A stretch of 40,008 bases of DNA from CAZMGT01 sp964565895 (GTDB taxonomy: Bacteria; Armatimonadota; Zipacnadia; UBA1398; CAZMGT01), in assembly GCA_964565895.1 (NCBI GenBank), contig CAZMGT010000034.1:1-40008 (forward strand), in the 5' to 3' direction. Below are positions 25,049-32,714 of this stretch, piece by piece. Position numbers and translations under genes: made by a program. Under the pieces are notes generated by a model. It saw only the letters and a list, made by a program, of their open reading frames with translations. It searched no databases and had not been told where the DNA came from. The number at the start of each line of letters is the position of its first letter. Within the stretch, counting starts at the first letter, position 1.

Positions 25049-26131
25049 GTGCCCGAGGAGCAAGGTTTCGTCGCCGACTTTGCCGAGCATTTGCGCGGGG
25101 TCGAGGAGCGCTTCGACGCTTTACGCCGCGGGCTCAGCCCCGCGTTGCGAGAGATCGCCAGCGAGTTTTTCGCCCAGTATAACTTCGACATCTGGCACCA
25201 TCCGTTTGCCTTCCCCATCGCCTTGCTCCCCGCGTGGCTCGCGCGGGCCGCTGGCTGGTGGTCGGAGCTGGCGCGCGAGCGCGTCGCGGACTACGCGTTT
25301 GGGGCGTGTGCGGGGTACTTGTACATCCGCATTCAGGACGACATTTACGACGAGCCGGAACCCGTGGCCCCGCAGCGCCTGCTGCTGGGCAATATTTTGG
25401 TTAGCGAGGGGCAGGCGGCGTTTGCTCGCTACCTGGGCCAAGAGGGCCGCTTCTGGGCGCTCGCCCGCGGGGCGTGGCGGGAGTGGACGGAGGCCACGGC
25501 GCAGGAGCTGGTAAGTGGCGTGCGCCCCCTTGGTTCGCCGCCGCCTCAGCAGTTGGGCGAGGTTCGCGGGCTAAGCGCCGAGGAGATCTTCGCCCGCGTC
25601 GACCCCGCCGTGCTTAACGGAGGGCGCAAGCTCTCGCTGGCCAAGATCCCCTGCTTTGCCGTGGCCCTGGAGGCCAAGTTCGAGACGCAGATCGCCGCGC
25701 TCGACGCCGGTTTAACATTGCTTCAGGCGGGGAACCAATTGATCAACGACTTCTGCAGCCTGGAGCGCGACCTGCGCGCGGGCTTTATTAACTTTATCCT
25801 GTCTTGCGCGTTGCCGCCGGATTTTGATATTCGTGCCGAAGACCGGGTCAGACAAGGGTTTGCGCATCTGGCCCGCTCCGATGCTCCTTCTCGTGCGTTG
25901 CAGCTTGCGGGCGAGTTGCACGAGGCAGCGGCAGCCATTTTGGGCGACTTGGGCCAGCCCTGGCTGGGGCAGTTTGTTACGGCGCGCCTGCGACTTGTGG
26001 AGGAGATGCAAAACGAATTTAGCGCGATGCGCCTGGGGGCGATCCTCGGCTCCCAAGGCGATGCTATCTGCCGAGACAGTGCCAACGACGCCGGCGACGG
26101 AAAACCCCCAGAACATGGAGGTGTGACATGA
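25049..26131 (+). CDS. Class I isoprenoid synthase-fold protein (polyprenyl synthetase/terpene synthase-like)
   Basis: 360 residues. AGGAGG at 25035-25040 overlaps the first GTG (25040), so the second GTG (25049), eight bases downstream, is the start. The protein is all-helical without a signal peptide. The first metal-binding motif is clear: YIRIQDDIYDEPEP with Asp97-Asp98-x-x-Asp101-Glu102 (DDxxDE). A second motif, LINDFCSLERDLRAG (Asn233, Asp234, Ser237, Asp241), fits the NDxxSxxx(D/E) pattern of class I terpene synthases better than the DDxxD of chain-elongating enzymes. Such enzymes bind magnesium and ionise prenyl diphosphates. Length and motifs also recall ComQ, the prenyl-synthase-fold enzyme that modifies the ComX peptide. 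The stop overlaps the start of a 72-codon peptide gene (ATGA), and a prenyl-reductase-like gene follows. Substrate and product are unknown. Confidence 0.83.
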   Translation: MPEEQGFVADFAEHLRGVEERFDALRRGLSPALREIASEFFAQYNFDIWHHPFAFPIALLPAWLARAAGWWSELARERVADYAFGACAGYLYIRIQDDIYDEPEPVAPQRLLLGNILVSEGQAAFARYLGQEGRFWALARGAWREWTEATAQELVSGVRPLGSPPPQQLGEVRGLSAEEIFARVDPAVLNGGRKLSLAKIPCFAVALEAKFETQIAALDAGLTLLQAGNQLINDFCSLERDLRAGFINFILSCALPPDFDIRAEDRVRQGFAHLARSDAPSRALQLAGELHEAAAAILGDLGQPWLGQFVTARLRLVEEMQNEFSAMRLGAILGSQGDAICRDSANDAGDGKPPEHGGVT

Positions 26132-26346
26132 GCCGCGAAGGTGTGCAGAAACTCATCGGCCTAGCGTGTATCGACCCCGAGTTTCGCCAAAAGCTTATCC
26201 AAGACCCCGAAGCCGCGGCGAAGGAGTACGGCGTAGACCTCACTCCCGAGGAAATGGAAAACCTAAAGAAGGTCAACCCCGCGGATATTGACGAGTTCGC
26301 CGACCACTTCGTCGCCCGCTTCGGCACGCCGCGGGCGTCGTTTTAA
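26128..26346 (+). CDS. Small Nif11/NHLP leader-like protein, candidate modified peptide or carrier
   Basis: 72 residues. GGAGG sits six bases before the ATG, and the ATG overlaps the upstream stop (ATGA), so translation is coupled. The sequence VQKLIGLACIDPEFRQKLIQ, then DPEAAAKEYGVDLTPEEMENLKKV, has the pattern of the Nif11/NHLP-type leader domain of RiPP precursors (helical, with DPEFRxxLxxDPExAxxxYG). A similar helix is found in LigA-type small subunits, which is the main alternative. The tail DEFADHFVARFGTPRASF is short, with no double-Gly cleavage site, no Trp and no Cys; the only Cys is residue 14. No peptidase, cyclodehydratase or ABC exporter gene is nearby. Its place between an isoprenoid-synthase-fold gene and a prenyl-reductase-like gene makes it a candidate substrate or accessory subunit, but this is inference. 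Confidence 0.75.
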   Translation: MSREGVQKLIGLACIDPEFRQKLIQDPEAAAKEYGVDLTPEEMENLKKVNPADIDEFADHFVARFGTPRASF

Positions 26347-26382
26347 CTTCTTTGCTTGGGGGAGCGAGGCTGCGCAACGACG

Positions 26383-27432
26383 ATGGGCGCCGGCAAGACC
26401 TGCGACGTAGCCATTGTCGGCGGCGGGCCCGCAGGCAGCGTTCTTGCCTATCAGCTCGCCCGCCGCGGTGCGCGTGTGTGCCTGTTCTCGCTCCCCAGGC
26501 AGCGCGAGAAACCGTGCGGCGGGGCGACGAGCGAAAGCCTGCTTCGCCAGTGCTGCCCCGAAGCGGCTCAGGCCCTTGCTCCCCACGCCCAGCGGCCGCA
26601 AGCTGTGCGCTTTGCCTGGCCCGATGGTAGCGAGGAGACATTTCCCATCGTCAGCGGCGATATCGTCGTCCTCAGCCGTGCGGCGCTCGACGGCCAACTG
26701 CGCTCTGCCGCGACACGCGCCGGCGCGCAGGTCAGCGCCCAGCGCGTGGCCGGTGTGGAGCGCGAGCAAGGCTCGTGGCGCGTGGCCACGGGCAACGGCG
26801 CAACGGTTACCGCGGAGCTCATCGTCGCCGCCGATGGCGCGGCAAGCGCCGTGTCGGGCCTTGCCGCGCAGCTTCAGGGGCGGATGCCCTGGGAGGAGTT
26901 CTGGCTCGCTCGCGGGGTGTTTTTGCGGCACGCGCAGGTTGCCGAGCTGGCCATTGCCGCGCGCGAGGAAGGGGGCTATCTTTGGGCGTTTGCTCGCGCG
27001 GATGGAACATCAGCGGGGATACTTGGGCGCGTGGGCGAGAGGGCGGACAAGCTCCGCGCCGCGCTAGCGCGCTTTTTGCGCTCGCTCGGGGTGCGCGGCG
27101 ATCGGGCGGTGCCCTGGGCGGCGCTTATCCCCAGGGTAACGAACACCGCGTGGCGCAACAGGCGCTGCGCCGGCGAAAACTGGCTTCTTTTGGGCGATGC
27201 CGCGGGCCACGCCGACGCGCTAACCGGCGAGGGGCTGTGCTACGCGCTGCGCGGGGCAATGCTCGCCGCCGAGGCCATTGCCCAGGGCAAGCCGGAGGAG
27301 TTTGAGCAGCGCTGGCGCGACGAGTTCGGCTCCGTCCTCGCGGCAAGCGCGCACCTGTTTCTATTAGCGGAGGCCAAGCGCGGCCCCCTGGGGCACGCCG
27401 AGCTTATCCGCGAAGCCTACCAGCAGCTTTAA
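26383..27432 (+). CDS. FAD-dependent oxidoreductase, geranylgeranyl reductase family
   Basis: 349 residues from the ATG at 26383; purine-rich GGGGGAGCGAGG lies upstream at long spacing. The FAD-binding Rossmann motif VAIVGGGPAGSVLAYQLARRGARV is at 9-32. EKPCGGATSESLL (44-47 PCGG) is the segment conserved in geranylgeranyl reductases. IVAADGAASAVSGLA and the second FAD motif WLLLGDAAGHADALTGEGLCYALRGAMLAAEAI (GDAAG at 271-275) complete the pattern. Family members saturate isoprenoid chains of chlorophyll, archaeal lipids or menaquinones, and the wider group includes hydroxylases and halogenases. It follows the small leader-like gene by 36 nt and so probably belongs to the isoprenoid cluster. 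The C-terminus overlaps the convergent amidohydrolase gene by 4 nt. It appears soluble. Confidence 0.88.
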   Translation: MGAGKTCDVAIVGGGPAGSVLAYQLARRGARVCLFSLPRQREKPCGGATSESLLRQCCPEAAQALAPHAQRPQAVRFAWPDGSEETFPIVSGDIVVLSRAALDGQLRSAATRAGAQVSAQRVAGVEREQGSWRVATGNGATVTAELIVAADGAASAVSGLAAQLQGRMPWEEFWLARGVFLRHAQVAELAIAAREEGGYLWAFARADGTSAGILGRVGERADKLRAALARFLRSLGVRGDRAVPWAALIPRVTNTAWRNRRCAGENWLLLGDAAGHADALTGEGLCYALRGAMLAAEAIAQGKPEEFEQRWRDEFGSVLAASAHLFLLAEAKRGPLGHAELIREAYQQL

Positions 27433-28175
27433 CCTGGGGCAAGGCCAAGCAGCGCCGCGGCGTTGCCCCCTAAAACCTTCGCCTCGATCTCTTCCGGCAG
27501 GCGCAAAACGCGGATCTTCTCCAGCTCCACATGCGGGTGAATGGCCGGGGCGTCCGAGCCGAACAGCGCTTTGTCCGGCGCGGCGAGGATTGCTCGGCGC
27601 AGGGCCTCGGTAACGAGCACCGAGGAGGTCTCGAAGTAAACGTTGTCCAGCTCCGCGGCCAGCTCGCCGCAGCGCAGCACATCGCGGAAGTTCCACAGCC
27701 CGCCGGCGTGGCCGAAGACGATCGCCGTCTGCGGGTGGTCGCGGGCCAGGGCCTCGAGCTTGTCCAGCACCCCAATGCTGTGAAAGATTACCGGAATGCC
27801 CAGCTCGCCCGCCTTATGGAGCAGGTTGTGCACGCCGCTGTCCAGCAGGTCGAAGCGGTCCAGCCCGTGGTGCAGTTTTAGCCCGCGCAGCCCCAGCCGC
27901 GAGACGACGCGCTCGAGGATGTGCGGGGCTTGGCCCGAGGGCGCGAGCCGCGCGAAACCGACCAGCCTCTCCGAATATCGCCGCACGGCGTCGGCGACCT
28001 CGCAACACGCTCGCTCATACTCTTCTGGGCGATAGGTTACGGGAAACACGCAGGTGCGGTCTATGCCTGCTTCCTCCGCGGGGCGGACGACCATCTCCGG
28101 GGTAATGTTGGTCTGCAGGGGATCTTTCGAGCCGGCGATGCCCATCCCGATGTGGGCGTGAAAGTCGATAATCAT
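27429..28175 (-). CDS. Amidohydrolase-2 family metal-dependent hydrolase
   Basis: 248 residues; GGAGGAGG lies upstream of the ATG. The TIM-barrel amidohydrolase signature is visible: MIIDFHAHIG (HxH metal ligands) at the N-terminus, GLRGLKLHHGLDRF, IPVIFHSIG (His), TAIVFGHAGGLWNF (His) and ALFGSDAPAIHP (catalytic Asp). The family hydrolyses or decarboxylates cyclic amides, lactones and aromatic acids with a bound divalent metal; the substrate is not predictable. It lies 27 nt after the rhomboid gene and is probably last in the ftsZ transcript. It converges on the flavoprotein gene with 4-nt overlap and no terminator between them. Confidence 0.9.
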   Translation of the reverse strand: MIIDFHAHIGMGIAGSKDPLQTNITPEMVVRPAEEAGIDRTCVFPVTYRPEEYERACCEVADAVRRYSERLVGFARLAPSGQAPHILERVVSRLGLRGLKLHHGLDRFDLLDSGVHNLLHKAGELGIPVIFHSIGVLDKLEALARDHPQTAIVFGHAGGLWNFRDVLRCGELAAELDNVYFETSSVLVTEALRRAILAAPDKALFGSDAPAIHPHVELEKIRVLRLPEEIEAKVLGGNAAALLGLAPG

Positions 28176-28202
28176 CTGCGCCTCCTCCGGGAGAGGGCGG
28201 AG

Positions 28203-28949
28203 CTAGCGCCTGAGCTCCTTGGCGATTTCGCGAAAGCGCCGGTCGATGTCGGTCAGCGGCTTTTTTCTGCGGCGCGGCCAGCGCCAGCGCGGGCCTCCGC
28301 CTCCCCAGGGCGGGCTTTGGATTTGCCACTTGTAAAAAATATAGCCAAACAGCGCCCCGCCCAGATGCGCCTGGTTGGCAATATTCCCTCGCCCCGCGCT
28401 AATTAGCCCCAAAAACGCCACGGCGACAAACAAAAGCACGGCCCACTTCGCCCGCATGGGCACAAGCAAAAATACATAGATAATGTCGTTGGGGAACATA
28501 CAGGCATAGGTCACACAAACGGCAAACACCGCGCCCGAGGCCCCGAGGACCATTACCCTAAACAGCGCTTGGCCCCCGATCCCGGGCAAAAACGGAACAA
28601 GCACGCACAACACGCCGCTGCCTAAGACCCCGAAGAAATATAGCCGCGCGAACTGGCGCGTCCCCAGCACGCTCTCCATGCGGCAGCCGAACAGATACAA
28701 AATGGCCATGTTTAGGAAAATGTGCAAAAAGTCAAAGTGCGCAAACGCGTGCGTAAATAGCTGCCACACCCAACCGCGCAAAACTAACGCCGGGGTAAGG
28801 TAAATCGTCCGCTCGGCAAGCTGAAACGCCTCCTGCGAGACGGCGCTGAGAATGTGCAAAAGCACGAAAACCGCCGCGTTAGTAGCGATTACCGCACCTA
28901 CAAACGGGGTCAGGCGGGGCGCTGCGATAATCCGCTGTTCGGCAACCAT
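28203..28949 (-). CDS. Rhomboid family intramembrane serine protease
   Basis: 248 residues with about six membrane helices. Catalytic elements are intact: HIFLNM (His76, Asn80) in TM2, the GASG motif with nucleophile Ser138, and His195 in NQAHLGGALFGYIFY. The C-terminal cytoplasmic tail (about 212-248) is Arg/Trp-rich and ends in a helix (DIDRRFREIAKEL), as in bacterial rhomboids with a short conserved tail domain. The enzyme cleaves single-span membrane proteins inside or near the bilayer. It starts 60 nt after ftsZ and precedes the amidohydrolase by 27 nt, in one apparent operon. Target unknown. Confidence 0.93.
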   Translation of the reverse strand: MVAEQRIIAAPRLTPFVGAVIATNAAVFVLLHILSAVSQEAFQLAERTIYLTPALVLRGWVWQLFTHAFAHFDFLHIFLNMAILYLFGCRMESVLGTRQFARLYFFGVLGSGVLCVLVPFLPGIGGQALFRVMVLGASGAVFAVCVTYACMFPNDIIYVFLLVPMRAKWAVLLFVAVAFLGLISAGRGNIANQAHLGGALFGYIFYKWQIQSPPWGGGGPRWRWPRRRKKPLTDIDRRFREIAKELRR

Positions 28950-29009
28950 TTGTGGCGCACGCTCCGTTGGCCCGCAGGCGTCAAACCATCGGCGAAGGGC
29001 AACGCTGGG

Positions 29010-30272
29010 CTATGAGGAGGACTCCTCTTCGCGCTCCGCGGAGCGCTTGATCCGCGGGGGCCGCCTGAGGAAGCTGGGGAGCTCGATGTCCGCCGTCCAA
29101 TCCGGCTGTGTGCGACGGCGCCGGGTGCTCTCCAGCGAGCGCTGGTCGGAAAGCGGCGGAGCGGGCTCGGGCTTGGGCGGAGGGCCAAACGGCGGGGGCA
29201 CCGGCCGCGGCGGCTCGAGCTTCGACGGCCGCCGCTGTAGGGGAGGGATCCCGAGGCTGTCGGCAAGCGCTTGCTTCTCCTCCTCGCTCTCGGCAGCGCG
29301 CCCGCGCTCAGGCTCCACGCCCTCCTCGCCAAAACCGGTCGCGACGACCGTTACCCGCACCTCGGCGTCCATCGCCTCGTCGATCGCCGCGCCGAGGTAA
29401 ACGTCTACCTGGTCGCTCCCCGCGGCCTCGGAGATAATCTGCGCCGCCTCGTGCACCTCGGCCAGGGAGAGGTCGGGCCCGCCGGTAATGTTAAACAACA
29501 CGGCGCGCGCGCCCTCGATGCTCGTCTCCAGAAGCGGGCTCGAGACGGCGGCCTTCGCGGCATCGGCGGCGCGCGTGTCCCCCGTCGCCGTGCCGATCCC
29601 CATCAGCGCGCGGCCCGCGTTCTCCATAACCGCGCGCACGTCGGCAAAGTCTAGGTTAATCAGCGCGGGCACGGCGATAACCTCGGCGATCCCCTGCACC
29701 CCCTGGCGCAGGACATCGTCTGCGGCGCGAAACGCCTCGACGAGGGTCATTTTCCGGTCGGCAATGGCAAACAGGCGGTCGTTGGGGATAACGATCAACG
29801 CATCAACATGTTGGCGGAGCTCCTTAATGCCCGCCTCGGCTTGGCGCATGCGCAGGGGGCCCTCATAGGTAAACGGTTTGGTGACCACAGCCACGGTAAG
29901 CGCGCCGAGGCTGCGCGAGACCTCGGCGACGATGGGGCTGCCGCCGGTTCCCGTTCCCCCGCCCATGCCACAGGTAATAAACACCATGTCCGAGCCGTCG
30001 AGGGCCATCATAATTTCCTGTTTGCTTTCCTCAGCGGCTTGGCGCCCGATTTCCGGGTTGCCGCCGGCGCCGAGCCCCCGGGTAACGTTGGCCCCGAGCT
30101 GCAGCTTGTGCTCCGCGGCGGTGAGGTCCAGAGCCTGCAGGTCGGTGTTCATCGCCAGATACTCTACGCCGCGGATGCCAGCCTCGATCATCCGGCTCAC
30201 AGCGTTGCACCCGCCGCCGCCCACGCCGACAACGCGGATTTTCGCATAGTTATGCAAGTCGGGAGCAAGCAT
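29010..30272 (-). CDS. ftsZ: Cell division GTPase FtsZ
   Basis: 420 residues. The GTP-binding tubulin signature is GGGTGTGGSP (104-113), with VVGVGGGGCNAV at the N-terminus and the T7 synergy loop NLDFADVRAVM (Asn206, Asp208, Asp211) that completes the active site of the next subunit. GGS in place of GAA within the signature is a mild variant also approached in Actinobacteria. Residues about 320-400 form a Pro/Glu-rich disordered linker. The C-terminal conserved peptide is DIELPSFLRRP, followed by a charged tail, so anchoring partners such as FtsA or SepF should exist elsewhere. It is not in a division-and-cell-wall cluster: no ftsA, ftsQ or mur genes flank it. GGAGGAGG lies ten bases before the ATG, and a strong promoter lies 166 nt upstream. 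Confidence 0.98.
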   Translation of the reverse strand: MLAPDLHNYAKIRVVGVGGGGCNAVSRMIEAGIRGVEYLAMNTDLQALDLTAAEHKLQLGANVTRGLGAGGNPEIGRQAAEESKQEIMMALDGSDMVFITCGMGGGTGTGGSPIVAEVSRSLGALTVAVVTKPFTYEGPLRMRQAEAGIKELRQHVDALIVIPNDRLFAIADRKMTLVEAFRAADDVLRQGVQGIAEVIAVPALINLDFADVRAVMENAGRALMGIGTATGDTRAADAAKAAVSSPLLETSIEGARAVLFNITGGPDLSLAEVHEAAQIISEAAGSDQVDVYLGAAIDEAMDAEVRVTVVATGFGEEGVEPERGRAAESEEEKQALADSLGIPPLQRRPSKLEPPRPVPPPFGPPPKPEPAPPLSDQRSLESTRRRRTQPDWTADIELPSFLRRPPRIKRSAEREEESSS

Positions 30273-30437
30273 CGAGGCTAAGCCTCCTCCGCTCCTCAGG
30301 CATACGCCTGGGGCCTGTGCTCTCCGAGGCTGCCCGCGCTAGCGCCTACCGTACAGAAAAGCGCCCCGGAGGCCGCCTGTCGGAACACGAACCTCCCCCG
30401 CGGGGCGGCTGTTCACCGCCCTATTCGGCTTGCGCGC
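30273..30437 (-). other. Long structured 5' leader of ftsZ (about 160 nt)
   Basis: Between the promoter and the ftsZ start, no gene is visible. It is GC-rich and contains a short perfect hairpin at 30297-30310 (CAGGC, 4-nt loop, GCCTG) about 25 nt before the start codon. Several G/C-rich complementary blocks at 30360-30415 could also fold. I do not recognise a known riboswitch. Confidence 0.4.
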
Positions 30438-30466
30438 ATTATATTCGCGCCGCGGGCTAAGGTCAA
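30438..30466 (-). promoter_or_regulatory. Strong sigma70 promoter for the ftsZ-rhomboid-amidohydrolase operon
   Basis: On the minus strand, TTGACC (30466-30461), exactly 17 bases, then perfect TATAAT (30443-30438). This is the best promoter in the window and points to ftsZ. Expected transcription start is near 30431. Confidence 0.85.
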
Positions 30467-30566
30467 ATGCCCCAACCCGCCCCCAAACCGGTTGAACGGC
30501 CCTTGCCGCGCGGCGTTGACAGTAAGGATGAGCCGCGCCGAACGGAAGAGCGGTGAATAACGGGCG

Positions 30567-31460
30567 ATGGATCTCGATGTCGCTATTCAAATGTTCCTCG
30601 ACCACCTCGCGGTCGAGCGCCAGCTTTCGCCCCACACCCTTGCCGCCTACGGGGGCGACCTGGCCCAGCTCGCAGGGTTTCTCGAGCGCCGCGGCGTGCG
30701 TGAGGTGAGCGGGCTCACCGCGCAGGCCTATCGCGCGTTCCTGAGCGAGATGGCCGAGCGCAAGCTAAAGCCGGCGACCGTCGCTCGCCGGCTGTGCGCG
30801 GCGCGCGCGTTTGTTAGGTTCCTCGTGCTCGAAGGGCACCTGAGCGAGGACCCCCTGGCCGAGGTGGCCAGCCCCAAGCGCCCCCGCCGGCTGCCCCGCA
30901 CGCTCACCGTAGACGAAGCGCTCAAGCTCATTCGCGCACCCGGCGAGGGCTTTCGCGACCTGCGCGACGCGGCAATTCTGGTCACGCTTTACGCCACGGG
31001 AATGCGCGTCTCGGAGCTTGTCGCGCTTTCGCTGGGCGATGTTGCGCTGGAAAGCGGCCTCGCCCGCTGCACGGGCAAAGGGGGCAAGCAGCGCGTGGTG
31101 CCCCTCGGGCGCGTCGCGGTACGGTATATTGCGCGCTATCTCAGCGAGTCGCGGCCGAAACTGGTGCGCTATGTCAACGAAGACGCGCTGTTTTTGTCCA
31201 ACCGCGGCCGGCGCTATAGCCGGGCGGGGATTTTTCGCCTGGTAAAGCGCTGGGCGCGGCGCGCGGGGCTCGACCCCCAGCGCGTCAGCCCGCACACCCT
31301 GCGCCACTCGTTCGCCACGCACCTGCTCGAGGGCGGGGCGAACCTGCGCGAAATTCAGCAAATGCTCGGGCACAGCAGCATCGCCACCACGGAGATCTAC
31401 ACCCACGTCTCGCGCCAGCTTTTGCGCGAGGAATATCAAACAACCCACCCCAGGGCATAG
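30567..31460 (+). CDS. XerC/XerD-type tyrosine site-specific recombinase
   Basis: 297 residues, the normal XerC/D length. The N-terminal SAM-like DNA-binding domain (about 1-90) has FLDHLAVERQLSPHTLAAYGGDL. The catalytic domain carries Arg147 (ATGMRVSELVAL), Lys171 (CTGKGGKQR), His243 and Arg246 (SPHTLRHSFATHLLEGG), His269 (MLGHSSIATTEIYTH) and the nucleophile Tyr278. The full set is intact, so it should resolve chromosome dimers at a dif site. Whether it is XerC, XerD or a single Xer cannot be decided. GGTGAATAACG precedes the ATG. It is divergent from ftsZ; no integron or phage genes adjoin it. Confidence 0.95.
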   Translation: MDLDVAIQMFLDHLAVERQLSPHTLAAYGGDLAQLAGFLERRGVREVSGLTAQAYRAFLSEMAERKLKPATVARRLCAARAFVRFLVLEGHLSEDPLAEVASPKRPRRLPRTLTVDEALKLIRAPGEGFRDLRDAAILVTLYATGMRVSELVALSLGDVALESGLARCTGKGGKQRVVPLGRVAVRYIARYLSESRPKLVRYVNEDALFLSNRGRRYSRAGIFRLVKRWARRAGLDPQRVSPHTLRHSFATHLLEGGANLREIQQMLGHSSIATTEIYTHVSRQLLREEYQTTHPRA

Positions 31461-31612
31461 GCTTGCCCAACCGCGCGGCGCACTTCCGGCAAAGGACCTT
31501 TCCCCAAGCAGGTCGAACGCTTTGCGCCGTCTTGAGCGTCTAGGCTTTGAGCGCTTTCGCTTTCACACCCACCCCGCAGCGGGCGCCGCAGCAAGCGAAG
31601 GGAGAATCGCCA

Positions 31613-32620
31613 ATGGCCATAAAACTGGGTTTCGTCGGTGTCGGGAACATCTCGCGCCGACACCTTAACGCAGCGCGCACGCGCGACGATGTGCAGATCG
31701 TCGGCGTGTGCGACGTCGTTGCCGAGCGGGCGAAAAGCGTTGCTGAGAAGTTCAACTGCAAGGCATATACCTCGCACACTGAGCTCTATGAGGAAGCCAA
31801 GCCCGATGCCGTGGTGATCAGCACGCCCCCGTTTGCCCACGGCGATATCGAGGAGGAGGCGTGCAAGCGGGGGATCCACTTTTTCGTGGAAAAACCCGTC
31901 GCCGTAAACATGGAGCTCGCCCGCCGCGTTCAGCGCGCCGTGGAGCAAAGCGGGGTTATCGTCCAGGTGGGTTACATGTTCCGCCTGTCGCCGCCGCTGC
32001 AAAAGGTGCGCGAGCTTCTCGCCCAGCGGCCAATCGCCATGGTCCAGGCGCATTATTACATGCCCGGGCTCCCCGGGGCGCCGTGGTGGCCCAAGATGGA
32101 GCTGGGCGGCGGCCAGCTTATCGAGCAGGCGACACACATGCTCGACCTGGGGCGCTTTCTCGCGGGCGACGTAAAAACCGTCTCCTGCCGCACGGCACGC
32201 GTGCGCGACTGGACCCCTCCCCCAGGCTATCAGCCGGGCGAGGGGCTGTTGCGCTATGCCGAGGGCTTCGACATCCCAGATACCACGGCAATGATCCTCG
32301 AATATCGCAACGGCGCGTTGGGCACGCTAAGCTGCTCGCTCGTCCCCCAGGCGAAGTGGGACATGGGGTTTAACGTCGTCGCCGATGGCCTGCTCGTAAC
32401 TATCGAAGGCCCGCACGCCTCCTGGGTGGGCGACGAGGAGGGCGCCGCGCAGGCCGACGAAAAATGGGCCAACAACGTCCTCTTTGAATTTCTCGACGCC
32501 GTGCAGGGGCGGGGCGAGGTGAGCGTGCCCTATAGCGAGGGCGTGAAGAGCCTCGCCGTGTCCATCGCGGGCTATAAGTCGGCAGAGCAGGGCGGCGCGC
32601 CCGTGGAGGTCGAAGCGTAG
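31613..32620 (+). CDS. Gfo/Idh/MocA family oxidoreductase
   Basis: 335 residues from the ATG at 31613, with GGGAG eight bases upstream; the preceding open codons are not used. Rossmann motif LGFVGVGNISRRHL is near the N-terminus, followed by VISTPPFAHGD and VEKPVAVNM with the conserved Glu-Lys-Pro, then GGGQLIEQATHMLDLGRFLAGD in the substrate domain. It is a soluble NAD(P)-dependent sugar or cyclitol dehydrogenase or isomerase; substrate unknown. It is only loosely similar to the Gfo/Idh protein at 3864-4880, so the two are not recent duplicates. It ends at the bidirectional terminator facing the GH172 gene. Confidence 0.93.
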   Translation: MAIKLGFVGVGNISRRHLNAARTRDDVQIVGVCDVVAERAKSVAEKFNCKAYTSHTELYEEAKPDAVVISTPPFAHGDIEEEACKRGIHFFVEKPVAVNMELARRVQRAVEQSGVIVQVGYMFRLSPPLQKVRELLAQRPIAMVQAHYYMPGLPGAPWWPKMELGGGQLIEQATHMLDLGRFLAGDVKTVSCRTARVRDWTPPPGYQPGEGLLRYAEGFDIPDTTAMILEYRNGALGTLSCSLVPQAKWDMGFNVVADGLLVTIEGPHASWVGDEEGAAQADEKWANNVLFEFLDAVQGRGEVSVPYSEGVKSLAVSIAGYKSAEQGGAPVEVEA

Positions 32621-32646
32621 CTACTCCACCGCCTGGTGCACAAAAC

Positions 32647-32691
32647 ACAGGCCGCTTCCCCGGATTGCCGCCCCCGCAGGAAGCGGCCTGT
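32647..32691. terminator. Bidirectional Rho-independent terminator
   Basis: Perfect 13-bp inverted repeat (ACAGGCCGCTTCC and its complement) around a 19-nt loop, between two convergent genes. The minus strand continues GTTTTG after the stem and the plus strand TTTG, so it can serve both directions. Confidence 0.85.
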
Positions 32692-32714
32692 TTGCCGCCG
32701 CGCTCAGCTCGCTG

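Noticed and set aside
30516..30544. TTGACA upstream of the Xer gene as a promoter
   Set aside because: The base pattern 17 nt downstream (CGAACG) is too far from a -10 box; the -35 match alone is not enough.
30567..31460. Xer recombinase as integron or phage integrase
   Set aside because: Length and motifs are of housekeeping XerC/D type, with no integron insert, att site or phage genes nearby.
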